From contig DTTO01000042.1 of NCBI GenBank assembly GCA_012964665.1, forward strand, positions 1-32,098: DNA of 32,098 nt. The letters run 5' to 3'. A program made the position numbers and the translations under genes. Position 1 is the first letter of the stretch. Each line of letters starts with the position of its first letter. Shown here piece by piece: positions 22,466-31,905 of the stretch. The notes under the pieces were generated by a model. It was not told the origin of the DNA and did not search any database. It saw only the letters and a list, made by a program, of their open reading frames with translations. This DNA comes from Fidelibacterota bacterium (GTDB taxonomy: Bacteria; Fidelibacterota; Marinisomatia; Marinisomatales; TCS55).

Positions 22466-25400
22466 GTGAAACCCGCCAAACTCACAGTCCTGACACTTAT
22501 TTTACTCTTCCTTATGGCTGGACAGCGCCAGATAAAATACTTTTTGAATGAACATGATTTTATTACCGGTCACAACGTTCCCAAATCTGAGGTTATTAAT
22601 AAACCTCATATCCAGGCGGAATATGATCAACTGGATCGATTAGTCATAAAAAATGATATAAATGAGCAGGGAATTGTAACGGCCCAGGAACAGTATTCAT
22701 ATATCGATAACAGTACTACTTTTCGCCAAAAGGAATTAGTAGATGATTCAGGGCATGTATTCTATCAAACCATTTTTGGCAGAGAACCCCAATCCTTCTC
22801 TTACATTGAATGGGTTTTTGGTGTGGATTCGGTTAAAAAATGGGATGACCGATTTACTACATCTGATATGAATAAGATCGATAAACCAGACAATTATCGA
22901 TTTTATGATGTTGATGCATTCGAGTACGGCGGAAAAGAATTGGATTATGACCCTTTAGGTCGTGTAACACGCGATGAGTGGTTTCGTCGACCCGATAACA
23001 AATCTATGCACAAATTTCTTTATAAGTATTATGATGAATCAAATATCACTCACCTCTTCGAGTATGACTCCAATGGTGTATTGATTATGGATGTGAAATT
23101 GAGCCCTGATGGTACCGAGCCTGTGCTTCAATTTACGGGGCCACCGGATTCCAGTTTTGTCAATAACAGTACGGTATCATATAATCTGGATGGAGACTTG
23201 AAATGGGGGTATATCAATTGGGCTCAGCCAGGCAGAGAAGATAGTGCTAGAGTTGATCTAGAACAGCTGGTATTCGGAGACTATAGCATCTCTTTGGTTC
23301 AGGATAGTGTATTAATAGACAGTGCAGTATATAACGTTCATTTTGATGGAGAAGGTGTAAAGGGATATATGGCCACCAAGCGTATTATCCATTACTTGAC
23401 TTATGATATAAGCCCGCCTGTGATGGCTTTGGAAATGGACAAATATATAAAAGATGTTTCACTGTCCTTTACTCAATCGGAGCCCATTGATTCTGCTTAC
23501 ATTGTTTGGGCTCCTGATTCCAATTATGCAGATGTCCAATCGGACACGGTTATATTAACTAGTGAAGAAATCTATTTTACAGATCGCTTTAGACCGCAAA
23601 ACCAGAAAGCACTTTTGGACGGTATTATGTACGATCCAGCAATTTATGCTTATGACCTGGCTGGCAACTTGTCCAGCCCGGGCATTCGCCAGGGTGTGAT
23701 ATTTGATACCACTCCACCAATCCTAACGATTAATAATCCTGTAAACGGTGATTGGGTTAATCATCAATTAGTAAATATAAGTACCAATGAACCAATTCAA
23801 TCCTGGCAGATCATCGCTGAGTGGCAGGCAGGTGCACCCGATCAGAATTCACCGCATAAATATGAATTTACCGATACGGTACAATTCGAGGTTGAATCCG
23901 ATTTATCGGATTATTTCCAACTGAATGATGGTAGTACTTATTCATTGATAGTTGTAGGCTATGATTTGGCGGGCAATACGTCGGAAACCATAAAAGTTGA
24001 TTCCATTCATTATGATATAACACCACCTGTCTTAACAATGATTTATCCCTTCGATGATGCTGCGATTAATAATGCTACTGTAAGTTATGCCGCCAGTGAA
24101 CAATTGCTTGCAGGAGATTTTCTTTGGACTCAGATTGATGGAGAGGTTGATTCACTTTCACCACATACGGTAGCACTTATGGGAAATGAATTATCGCCTG
24201 CTGAAAAAATTCATATTAGCCTGAACAATGAACCTATTTTGACCGATGGTGGTATTTATTCAATCCTATTAACCAGTCAAGATTTAGCGGGTAATGAAAG
24301 CGATCCGATTACCATTACGAACGTTTTATATGATATAACACCACCTGTCTTTACTCAAATCTACCCCGATTCCGGTGCAGCACTGAATCATCAATCTGTC
24401 TCCTATGATGTATCAGAAAATTTACATAAAGGAACAATTTCTTGGTCACAAATTGGCGGAGTTGAAGACGCAGATGCCCCTCATATTGTTAATTTAAATG
24501 ATGTTGAACTAGCATCTGGCCAGCATGATAGTATTAACTTGGAGGATATGCCTAGTTTGCAAGATGGTGGTATTTATACGGTCATTTTTTCCGGATCGGA
24601 CCGAGCTGGAAACATTGCAGATTCGGTCATCGTTTCAGAAGTGTTATATGATTTTACTGCCCCGGAAATAGTTATTGAATATCCACTTCCTCGTTCTATA
24701 TCCAATACTACTGCCATGACGTATACATTATCAGAAAACTTATTTGAGGGGCAGTTCAAATGGATGTGGCTCGGCGGAGTAGAAGATACACTGGCACCCT
24801 ATACTGCAATTTTGATTGAAACAGAAAGAAAAGAAGGTCCCCACAATCAAATTGAATTAGAGAATAACCCCAGCATTGTAGAAAATGCACTTTATACCAT
24901 GTCATTTACAGGTCGCGATCGAGCTGGAAATAAAACAGCTAGGGCATTTGTCCCGGGGCTTCAATATGATTTTACGCCACCAGAATTAACATGGTATAGT
25001 CCAAATGATGGTGATGCAGTAAATCACAAAAATGTCCACTTTTCAAATAGTGAGTCATTGGAATCAGGCATGATCACTTGGAGATGGACTGGTGGTATTG
25101 CAGATCCAGACAGTGTTCATGCCATGGTACTTGATGGAGATGAATTGAACGGTGATGAGTTTGGTCCAGCGGTGATTGCCAATGCACCACCTCTGATTGA
25201 TGGAGGCATTTATACGATTGCATACATTGGGGTTGACCCGGCAGGAAATGAATCTAACCAAATTATTATTGGAAATATCCTACATGATATTACTCCGCCA
25301 GAAATCACCATTACCTATCCTTTGCCACGTTCAATTTCGCGAACCAGTGCTGTTACTTATACCTTATCTGAGGATTTGCATGAAGCTCAATTCAAATGGA

Positions 25401-28400
25401 TCTGGCTTGGTGGAGTGCAAGACACGCTGGCGCCTTATACCGCGACGCTTATAGCATCGGAACGTACATCAGGTGACCATATAGAAATTGAATTATCCAA
25501 TAACCCAACCGTAGTTGAAAATGCACTATATACTATGTCCATTACGGGACAAGATCGTGCAGGAAATAAAACAAAGCGGGCCTTTGTGCCCGGTCTCCAA
25601 TATGATTTTACTCCACCAGAGTTGTCTATCATTAGTCCACGAGATAGAGACGCGATCAATCAGAAACAAATTCATTTCAGCAATAGCGAATTATTAGAGA
25701 GTGCCCAAATGATCTGGCGCAGGACTAGTGGAAAAGAAGACCGTGGTGCACCACATACTATCAATTTAGTAAATGATGAATTACATGGTGAGGAATTAGG
25801 GCCGTTGGCCTTGACCAATGAGCCTAATCTGATTGATGGAGCGGTTTATTCGTTGCTTTATGTTGCTTTTGATCCTGCTGGAAATCAAAGTGATACAGTT
25901 CGGGTAGATCATATTTTTTATGATGTAACGCCACCTGCCATTGTGATTACTTATCCAGAATCAAATATTTTTACCACCGAAACAAAATTATTATTTGAAA
26001 TTTCGGAAGATATGTATGATTTTATGATCAATTGGGATGGGTTAAGCAGCGATAAAGAATCGCATCCTGTTGAATTTATTTATTCGGATGTTCTAAGCAG
26101 AGGTTCGTTTGATTCAGATGACCTTCATATTCCGGATGTAAAAGATGGATATACTTATTCCATAACTCTAAATGGGTCAGATCGGGCTGGAAATGCGGCT
26201 ACACCGGCCCAATTACTAGAAATAAGGATAGACCTTACTCCGCCGGAGTTCACAGCCTTTTACCCAGAAAACAACGCTTTTATCAATAATCTTGATCTTG
26301 GTTGGACTTTATCGGAAGATATTGCTGCCGGTACGGTTTTCTTTACTCATATGGGTGCAGATACAAAATTGGAGACAGCATTGGTTGATATGGAGTTAAA
26401 GGCAGTAACCCGTGCGCCTTTGGCTCTTTTGAACAGTGTTGCATTGCGTGATGGCATGAGTTATCGTATTTCAATTATTGGTACTGACTTTGCAGGAAAT
26501 ACATCTGATGAGTTAAAAATAGAAAACATTACCTATGATATATCTCCGCCGGAAATGACTATTAGTCAGCCCAAATCAGATAGTTTTGTCAATTTTCTTG
26601 ATGTGAAATATCAAGTGAATGAACCTCTGGTTTCAGGCCAAATGATATGGATTAATGATAAAAATAAGAAATTTGTATATGATTTACGGGAAAATGATAT
26701 TCTAGAAGGAATGCATACTCTTCAAAATTATGATATAGAAACTCAAGAGCAGATTCCCTATAAAATATTAGTAACTGGTCTAGATCGTGCTGGGAATGAA
26801 TCAACTTCCGATACAATTCATAATGTAATGTTTGATGTGACGCCTCCAAACTTAACTATCCTGAATCCTCTTCCAGTTACACCAATAAATCATACTAAAG
26901 TTAACTTAATCATCAGTGAACCAATCAAAATGGGTTCCATCCGTTGGGAAACAGCACAAGGGAATGATCCAAAAGCGCCTCATTTGAAAGCATTAAGCGG
27001 AGAACAGTTAGCCGGTGGTGAATTTACTGATTTTGATTTTTCATCTCCGCCTGACTTGATCAATGGCGTTCAATATAACATCACCATCGAAGGAACTGAC
27101 CTTGCGGGAAATGCTTCTGAACCCATGTCTGTCAAAAATGTGTTATACGATACGATACCACCTGAATTTATTAATATTCTTCCAGTAAATGGCCAATACA
27201 TACGAGAAGCGGATATTACTTATACGCTTACAGAGGATTTGGACGAAGGAAAGATTTATTTCGATCATGTTGGTGGGATGCCAGATCCAAAAAAAACCCA
27301 TATGATTACACTCGCAGGAGGAAAAAAGACAAAAGGTACACAAGGGGGTAAATTGCCAGCGTCTTTTGTTAGACTGGTAAATGGTGCAATATATAATATA
27401 CGCTTTGAAGGAATAGATGCTGCAGGAAACAGTGCACCGGAAGCGATTGTAAACAATATTGTATATGACAATGAACCGCCGATTTTGGCTATTACAACAC
27501 CCGGAAACAACTCCTTTGTGAATCTTGAGTCTATTTCATTTTCAATTAGTGAAGATATAGTCGTGGGGAAAATTCAGCTTACTCATGTGGCTGGAATAGT
27601 AGATCCAAACTCTCCAAAAGAAGTTATCTTGGATGAAGCGGAACGAAATATGGGAGTTTTTGAAAATAAAGTATTTTCAGAACTAAAATGGGTGGATGGG
27701 GCCACATATAACTTGACAATAAATGCTACAGATTTGGCAGGTAATGATGCCGATCCCGTCCAGATAAAAAATATAACCTTCGATATTACACCACCCGTAT
27801 TGGATATACTTAAATTAAATAATAATGGGTATATAAATGATAATACATTAAGTTATTCATTAAGTGAAAAATTGGCTAGTGGTACCATAATATTTACCCG
27901 GATTTCTGGTGAAGAAGATCCACGTTCTCCACAAGTTGTTGAATTATCGGGAAAGGAGTTAATGGCGGGAAATTTTATGAATCAACAATTGGCTAATGGC
28001 CCCAATTTAGTGAATGGATCCATTTATAATATTGAATTCTCCGGTAGTGATCCTGCTGGTAATGAAGCGGCAACCATTAAACTGGAAAATGTCAGTTTCG
28101 ATAACCAGGCACCTGAAATATCTATTAGTCGACCTCTGGACTCTGAGCAGATTAAAACGACAATTATTTCATATATGGCTAATGAAGCATTGGAAAAGGC
28201 AACAGTGGTCTTTGAGCAAACCGGTGGTACTATGGACGTGGATTCACCCCACCGCGTCGTTCTTTCAAGTGGTGAATTGACCAAAGGCGTACATTCTGAT
28301 TACGATCTGGATATTACTTCTAGTTTGGCAGATGGTGGCCGCTACCGGGTTACCATAGAGGCATTCGATAAAGCTGGAAACCCAGGGAAGGTCACACCGA

Positions 28401-30955
28401 TTAACGATGTTTTCTTTGATCTGTTGCCACCGAATTTAAGTTTGAGTAGCCCGTCACCGGGTTCCCACGTCAATACCGTGGCGATCACATATTCAACAAC
28501 GGAGGAAATGGGAAAAGGAAAGATATCTTTTACACGTACTGGAGGCACGGAAGATCCTGATAGTCCCCATGTGGTAGAACTTTCTGGTGAGCGCTTGAAA
28601 CAGGGAGATAATTTTGAAGAATCGTTTGATACAGATATTCGTTTGAATGATGGTACTATTTACCAGATTGGGTTTTCTGGGGAAGATTTGGCTGGAAATG
28701 TAGCAGATGAGATTAGGTTAGATAATATCAAATATGACATATCTCCACCAGATATTATTGTTAATCAACCTTTATCGAATGGATTCTACAACAAAGTGTC
28801 TCTCAATTTTGAGTTGAACGAACAAATGAAAACAGGAAAAATTGTTTTTAATCGAAGAGGTGGTATAGAAGATCCCATGAGTCCACATGAAATTGAACTC
28901 AAAAATGATCAACTATCTGTTGGGCAGAAAACTGGTATTAATATAAATGCGCTCACAAATTTAGTGAGTAATGTGACATATAATATCATTGTTGAAGGAG
29001 AGGATTTAGCTGGAAACTTAGGAAAATCAGAAGAAATCACCGGAGTGACCTTTGATGATATTCCTCCTGATATAGCTATTACCGCTCCCGCTGCAGATTC
29101 TTATATCAATAATACTATACTAGGTTTAAAAACAAATGAAGTGCTTTCTGAAGCTAAAGTTGAATGGAGTTGGGTTGAAGGGAATCCAGACCCCACAAAA
29201 ACTCATGAATCCAAACTAGTTGGAGATCAACTCCAGGATGGTAATTATCCGGAAGTCAAATTTGATCCTTCACCAACATTAACAAGCGGTGCTCGTTATC
29301 AGGTTATTTTTTATGGTACAGATAGGGCAGGTAATGCGTCAACCCATGAGTTGGGAACAATTTATTTTGATAATGTACCTCCAGTTGTTACTGGACTATT
29401 TCCTGTCACTAATGGCTTTATCAATGTAAAGGAGGTAAGCTATGAGTTGAATGAACCATTGCTCATGGGAAACCTGGCCTGGACGCCACAAGATGGCTCA
29501 ACACCCATTTTAGTTGATTTAACAGGTGATGAATTAAAAGAGGGTATATTTACAAAAGGTGAACTCTATAATCAGGCAGAACTGGTAGATGGCACTGTAT
29601 ATAAACTGGTTACCACTGCGATTGACCGTTCTGGAAATGAGGCAGTAATTACCTTGACTGAAAATGTTACTTTTGACAATTCTAAACCAAAATTTACCCA
29701 AGTTTTACCGACTACTAGTGCCCGTGTTAATTCTCAACTAATTAAATGGACAGTAAACGAAGAACTGGTTGGTGGAAAATATACCTGGATTCATATGGGT
29801 GGTGAAGCTGATCCTGCAGCACCTCATACGTTTGAATTGACAACAGAATTGTTAAATGAGGGTGCGCATGATAATTCCACTCTACCCAATCTTGATCTGG
29901 TTACCGATGCTATGTACCGAATTACACTGGAAGGAACAGACAAAGCAGGCAATACTGGTAAAAAATTTATTATGAGTGTGGTCTACGATGATATACCTCC
30001 AGAGCTTTCCATCAAATACCCTGAAACCAAATCTGCAGTAAATAATCTAAATATTGCATATCACATTTCGGAAAGCTTGAGTTCCGGTCAATTTGTTTAC
30101 ACACAAGTTGGCGGTAATTCTGATCCAAATTCTCCGGTTACTTTTGACCTTACCGGCAATGAATTGGAAACCATATTCGAATTTCCAAAACTCCCAAAAA
30201 ATCCGCCTGTTTTAAACGATGGTTCTATTTACAATATCATATTTCAAGGTAGCGATTTGGCCATGAATGAATCAAGTTCCACAGTGGTTGACAGCATAAA
30301 GTATGATATCACTCGACCAGTAATTACAATTCACAATCCAAAACCAAATTCAAATTTGATGGGCACCGAAATATCCATAGAAATCAGTGAAGATCTAAAA
30401 GACGGTTTTATGGTTTGGTCTAGAACCGGTGGGCTGAAAGATCGTGTGACAAAACATAAAATCCCACTATTTGATGAATACTTGAAAGGTGGAGTATATC
30501 CTCATGCAAAACTACCCATGGATAAATCCTTAAGTGCTAGTGTGGTATATGCACTATCAGTCGAGGCCCAGGATTTTGCTGGTAATCAGGCCGAACCAGT
30601 GAATGTAGAGGAAATTGAATATATCCGCAGTATGGCTGGTAATTGGTATTACAAAGGGCAAATTATTGAAGTAGTCTGGATTTTTGAACCGGACGAAACA
30701 AAAATTACAGGCAACTTTATGCAGGGCCTTTCACTGGGGACCAAAATCAGTGACCAGGAAAAAGGAAAGTTCACATTTAATTTTGATAAAAAACCGTGGA
30801 TTTTGACCCTGGAAATGGAGAATCCTGAGAAGAATCGGATTAGTCTAATGGAATTTTTAGATAATACACACATGCGTGTCATTACTGGTGAAAAGAAACC
30901 TCGTAGCTGGGAGGATGGTGAATTGATGGAATATGAATGGCGACCTGACAAGTAG
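22466..30955 (+). CDS. Giant secreted modular protein with 23 tandem Ig-like repeats (2829 aa)
   Basis: GTG start at 22466 with AAGGA just upstream and a signal peptide (KLTVLTLILLFLMAGQ). Residues about 27-230 are unique, with YD/RHS-like pieces (EYDQLDRLVIK, LDYDPLGRVTRDEW, EYDSNGVLIMDV). About 230-315 is a degenerate module. Residues 316-2721 hold 23 modules of about 105 residues. Each starts TPP or a variant; carries N-N before a strand, SE.L..G, GG..D..SPH, EL..G and L.DG..Y; and ends G.D.AGN...YD. Only two modules break AGN (DRSGN, DLAMN). A final 108-residue domain (NWYYKGQIIEVVWIFEPD ... PRSWED) caps the protein. No T9SS tail and no transmembrane anchor are seen, so how it reaches or stays on the surface is open. 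Adhesin or surface fibre is the likely class; the ligand is unknown. Confidence 0.88.
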   Translation: MKPAKLTVLTLILLFLMAGQRQIKYFLNEHDFITGHNVPKSEVINKPHIQAEYDQLDRLVIKNDINEQGIVTAQEQYSYIDNSTTFRQKELVDDSGHVFYQTIFGREPQSFSYIEWVFGVDSVKKWDDRFTTSDMNKIDKPDNYRFYDVDAFEYGGKELDYDPLGRVTRDEWFRRPDNKSMHKFLYKYYDESNITHLFEYDSNGVLIMDVKLSPDGTEPVLQFTGPPDSSFVNNSTVSYNLDGDLKWGYINWAQPGREDSARVDLEQLVFGDYSISLVQDSVLIDSAVYNVHFDGEGVKGYMATKRIIHYLTYDISPPVMALEMDKYIKDVSLSFTQSEPIDSAYIVWAPDSNYADVQSDTVILTSEEIYFTDRFRPQNQKALLDGIMYDPAIYAYDLAGNLSSPGIRQGVIFDTTPPILTINNPVNGDWVNHQLVNISTNEPIQSWQIIAEWQAGAPDQNSPHKYEFTDTVQFEVESDLSDYFQLNDGSTYSLIVVGYDLAGNTSETIKVDSIHYDITPPVLTMIYPFDDAAINNATVSYAASEQLLAGDFLWTQIDGEVDSLSPHTVALMGNELSPAEKIHISLNNEPILTDGGIYSILLTSQDLAGNESDPITITNVLYDITPPVFTQIYPDSGAALNHQSVSYDVSENLHKGTISWSQIGGVEDADAPHIVNLNDVELASGQHDSINLEDMPSLQDGGIYTVIFSGSDRAGNIADSVIVSEVLYDFTAPEIVIEYPLPRSISNTTAMTYTLSENLFEGQFKWMWLGGVEDTLAPYTAILIETERKEGPHNQIELENNPSIVENALYTMSFTGRDRAGNKTARAFVPGLQYDFTPPELTWYSPNDGDAVNHKNVHFSNSESLESGMITWRWTGGIADPDSVHAMVLDGDELNGDEFGPAVIANAPPLIDGGIYTIAYIGVDPAGNESNQIIIGNILHDITPPEITITYPLPRSISRTSAVTYTLSEDLHEAQFKWIWLGGVQDTLAPYTATLIASERTSGDHIEIELSNNPTVVENALYTMSITGQDRAGNKTKRAFVPGLQYDFTPPELSIISPRDRDAINQKQIHFSNSELLESAQMIWRRTSGKEDRGAPHTINLVNDELHGEELGPLALTNEPNLIDGAVYSLLYVAFDPAGNQSDTVRVDHIFYDVTPPAIVITYPESNIFTTETKLLFEISEDMYDFMINWDGLSSDKESHPVEFIYSDVLSRGSFDSDDLHIPDVKDGYTYSITLNGSDRAGNAATPAQLLEIRIDLTPPEFTAFYPENNAFINNLDLGWTLSEDIAAGTVFFTHMGADTKLETALVDMELKAVTRAPLALLNSVALRDGMSYRISIIGTDFAGNTSDELKIENITYDISPPEMTISQPKSDSFVNFLDVKYQVNEPLVSGQMIWINDKNKKFVYDLRENDILEGMHTLQNYDIETQEQIPYKILVTGLDRAGNESTSDTIHNVMFDVTPPNLTILNPLPVTPINHTKVNLIISEPIKMGSIRWETAQGNDPKAPHLKALSGEQLAGGEFTDFDFSSPPDLINGVQYNITIEGTDLAGNASEPMSVKNVLYDTIPPEFINILPVNGQYIREADITYTLTEDLDEGKIYFDHVGGMPDPKKTHMITLAGGKKTKGTQGGKLPASFVRLVNGAIYNIRFEGIDAAGNSAPEAIVNNIVYDNEPPILAITTPGNNSFVNLESISFSISEDIVVGKIQLTHVAGIVDPNSPKEVILDEAERNMGVFENKVFSELKWVDGATYNLTINATDLAGNDADPVQIKNITFDITPPVLDILKLNNNGYINDNTLSYSLSEKLASGTIIFTRISGEEDPRSPQVVELSGKELMAGNFMNQQLANGPNLVNGSIYNIEFSGSDPAGNEAATIKLENVSFDNQAPEISISRPLDSEQIKTTIISYMANEALEKATVVFEQTGGTMDVDSPHRVVLSSGELTKGVHSDYDLDITSSLADGGRYRVTIEAFDKAGNPGKVTPINDVFFDLLPPNLSLSSPSPGSHVNTVAITYSTTEEMGKGKISFTRTGGTEDPDSPHVVELSGERLKQGDNFEESFDTDIRLNDGTIYQIGFSGEDLAGNVADEIRLDNIKYDISPPDIIVNQPLSNGFYNKVSLNFELNEQMKTGKIVFNRRGGIEDPMSPHEIELKNDQLSVGQKTGININALTNLVSNVTYNIIVEGEDLAGNLGKSEEITGVTFDDIPPDIAITAPAADSYINNTILGLKTNEVLSEAKVEWSWVEGNPDPTKTHESKLVGDQLQDGNYPEVKFDPSPTLTSGARYQVIFYGTDRAGNASTHELGTIYFDNVPPVVTGLFPVTNGFINVKEVSYELNEPLLMGNLAWTPQDGSTPILVDLTGDELKEGIFTKGELYNQAELVDGTVYKLVTTAIDRSGNEAVITLTENVTFDNSKPKFTQVLPTTSARVNSQLIKWTVNEELVGGKYTWIHMGGEADPAAPHTFELTTELLNEGAHDNSTLPNLDLVTDAMYRITLEGTDKAGNTGKKFIMSVVYDDIPPELSIKYPETKSAVNNLNIAYHISESLSSGQFVYTQVGGNSDPNSPVTFDLTGNELETIFEFPKLPKNPPVLNDGSIYNIIFQGSDLAMNESSSTVVDSIKYDITRPVITIHNPKPNSNLMGTEISIEISEDLKDGFMVWSRTGGLKDRVTKHKIPLFDEYLKGGVYPHAKLPMDKSLSASVVYALSVEAQDFAGNQAEPVNVEEIEYIRSMAGNWYYKGQIIEVVWIFEPDETKITGNFMQGLSLGTKISDQEKGKFTFNFDKKPWILTLEMENPEKNRISLMEFLDNTHMRVITGEKKPRSWEDGELMEYEWRPDK
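23411..30628 (+). repeat. 23 tandem coding repeats of about 315 bp in the giant gene
   Basis: Protein-level repeats without strong DNA identity: neighbouring units share motifs but not codons. Unit length is steady (mostly 104-106 codons). Units with the full GG..D..SPH loop predominate; units 1, 2, 9, 10, 11 and 20 have lost or changed it. This pattern suggests an old array kept by selection on the fold, not recent slippage. Confidence 0.85.
24656..25927 (+). repeat. Duplicated two-module block (2 x 636 bp) inside the giant gene
   Basis: Modules 5+6 (24656-25291) and 7+8 (25292-25927) are paired copies of equal length, 212 codons each. Module 5 and module 7 agree at 81 of 106 residues by my own count, sharing YPLPRSIS, TYTLSE, QFKW, DTLAPYTA, VENALYTMS and RAFVPGLQYDF. 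Modules 6 and 8 share NSE.LES and GNES/GNQS features less strictly. Synonymous positions differ widely, so the duplication is not recent. Confidence 0.85.
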
Positions 30956-31046
30956 AACTGGTATGAATAATTTAATAATAAATGGAAAAATGACCTTAAA
31001 TTCGCCGGCTGTTTTCGGATAAATATGGATTAGGAGAATTGTATTA

Positions 31047-31697
31047 ATGGTTAAAAAGCAACAAAGTTTCGCAGATAAAGCGTCTAAGAAAAGTAAAAAA
31101 GAATTAACGTATGTTAAATATGTAAAAAGTGTTCCTTCTGAAAAGAAAGGGTTTTGGCGCTTCAATGAAACTACAATTTCATTGCATAAGGGTGAAAATT
31201 TAGATGCTGCTTTAAAGCGAATGGATGACGAAGCAAACCTTGCTGATATTACAATGCCTACAGAAGACTCAGAAGTTGCAGATGTCTCTGTAGATGGAAA
31301 AACAGATCCGGAATCAAAAGCTACGGAAGATTTTGATATATTAGAGGAAGAAGCTCAAGAAAAAGAAGAATCTAAGCCAGAAGAACAAATCAGCAAAGAA
31401 CCGGAAGAAGACACTACGGTGGAAGAAACCCAAGCAGAAGATGGTAAGGAAGAAACTGCAGAAGAACCAACAGAGGACACATCTGAAGCAGAAAGTGCTG
31501 ATGGTGAATCCGTAAAGGATAATGAAATAGAATTAACCTCGGTTGAAGAATCCAAAGAGGAATCTATTCAAGAAAAATCTCTCGATGAAGAAACAACTCA
31601 GGATGAAAATGTAGAAAAAGAGGTTACGGAAGAGCCTTCGAAAGATGAAACAGAAGCAATTTCTGAATCCGAGCAGCTTGAACAAAAATCAGAATAA
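31047..31697 (+). CDS. Protein with basic N-terminal domain and long acidic tail
   Basis: 216 residues. The first 65 are basic and look folded (FADKASKKSKKELTYVKYVK, SVPSEKKGFWRFNETTISL). The remaining 140 are almost entirely Glu, Asp, Ser, Thr and Lys with no hydrophobic core, so disordered. Shine-Dalgarno AGGAG lies 10 nt before the ATG; no signal peptide. The N-terminal pattern VKYVKS....GFWRF faintly recalls the short DUF4295 proteins (V.K..KSPKTGAY.F) encoded near ribosomal genes in Bacteroidota, but the match is too weak to assert. A basic module with an acidic tail might bind a ribosome or nucleic acid while the tail keeps it soluble; this is inference. It stands alone, 91 nt after the giant gene. 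Confidence 0.7.
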   Translation: MVKKQQSFADKASKKSKKELTYVKYVKSVPSEKKGFWRFNETTISLHKGENLDAALKRMDDEANLADITMPTEDSEVADVSVDGKTDPESKATEDFDILEEEAQEKEESKPEEQISKEPEEDTTVEETQAEDGKEETAEEPTEDTSEAESADGESVKDNEIELTSVEESKEESIQEKSLDEETTQDENVEKEVTEEPSKDETEAISESEQLEQKSE

Positions 31698-31740
31698 TTT
31701 TTTTATATCTTAGATATTTTCTCCTTGATGATATGATTTA

Positions 31741-31828
31741 GGAGAGGTGGCCGAGTGGCTGAAGGCGCACGCTTGGAAAGCGTGTGTACGTTAATAGCGT
31801 ACCGTGGGTTCGAATCCCACTCTCTCCG
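31741..31828 (+). tRNA. tRNA-Ser (GGA)
   Basis: Class II cloverleaf of 88 nt. The acceptor GGAGAGG pairs with TCTCTCC (one G-T), the anticodon stem CACGC/GCGTG encloses TTGGAAA (anticodon GGA), and the long variable arm is GTACG/CGTAC. The T-stem GTGGG/CCCAC encloses TTCGAAT. Discriminator G73 as in serine tRNAs; CCA is not encoded. Confidence 0.96.
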
Positions 31829-31852
31829 CTTTTCCCTCGGAGGCCATTAAAT

Positions 31853-31876
31853 AGCCCTATTCCTGGGGCTTTTTTG
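31853..31876 (+). terminator. Terminator after tRNA-Ser
   Basis: AGCCC (31853-31857) pairs with GGGCT (31866-31870) around an 8-nt loop, followed by a TTTTTT-type run and TGTTT. It lies 24 nt after the tRNA and before the next gene. Confidence 0.65.
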
Positions 31877-31905
31877 TTTATACTATAATTTATTACATTG
31901 ATAAT

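Noticed and set aside
23411-30628. CRISPR or DNA satellite as explanation of the long repeat region
   Set aside because: The repeats are about 315 bp, in frame throughout, and conserved as protein but not as DNA.
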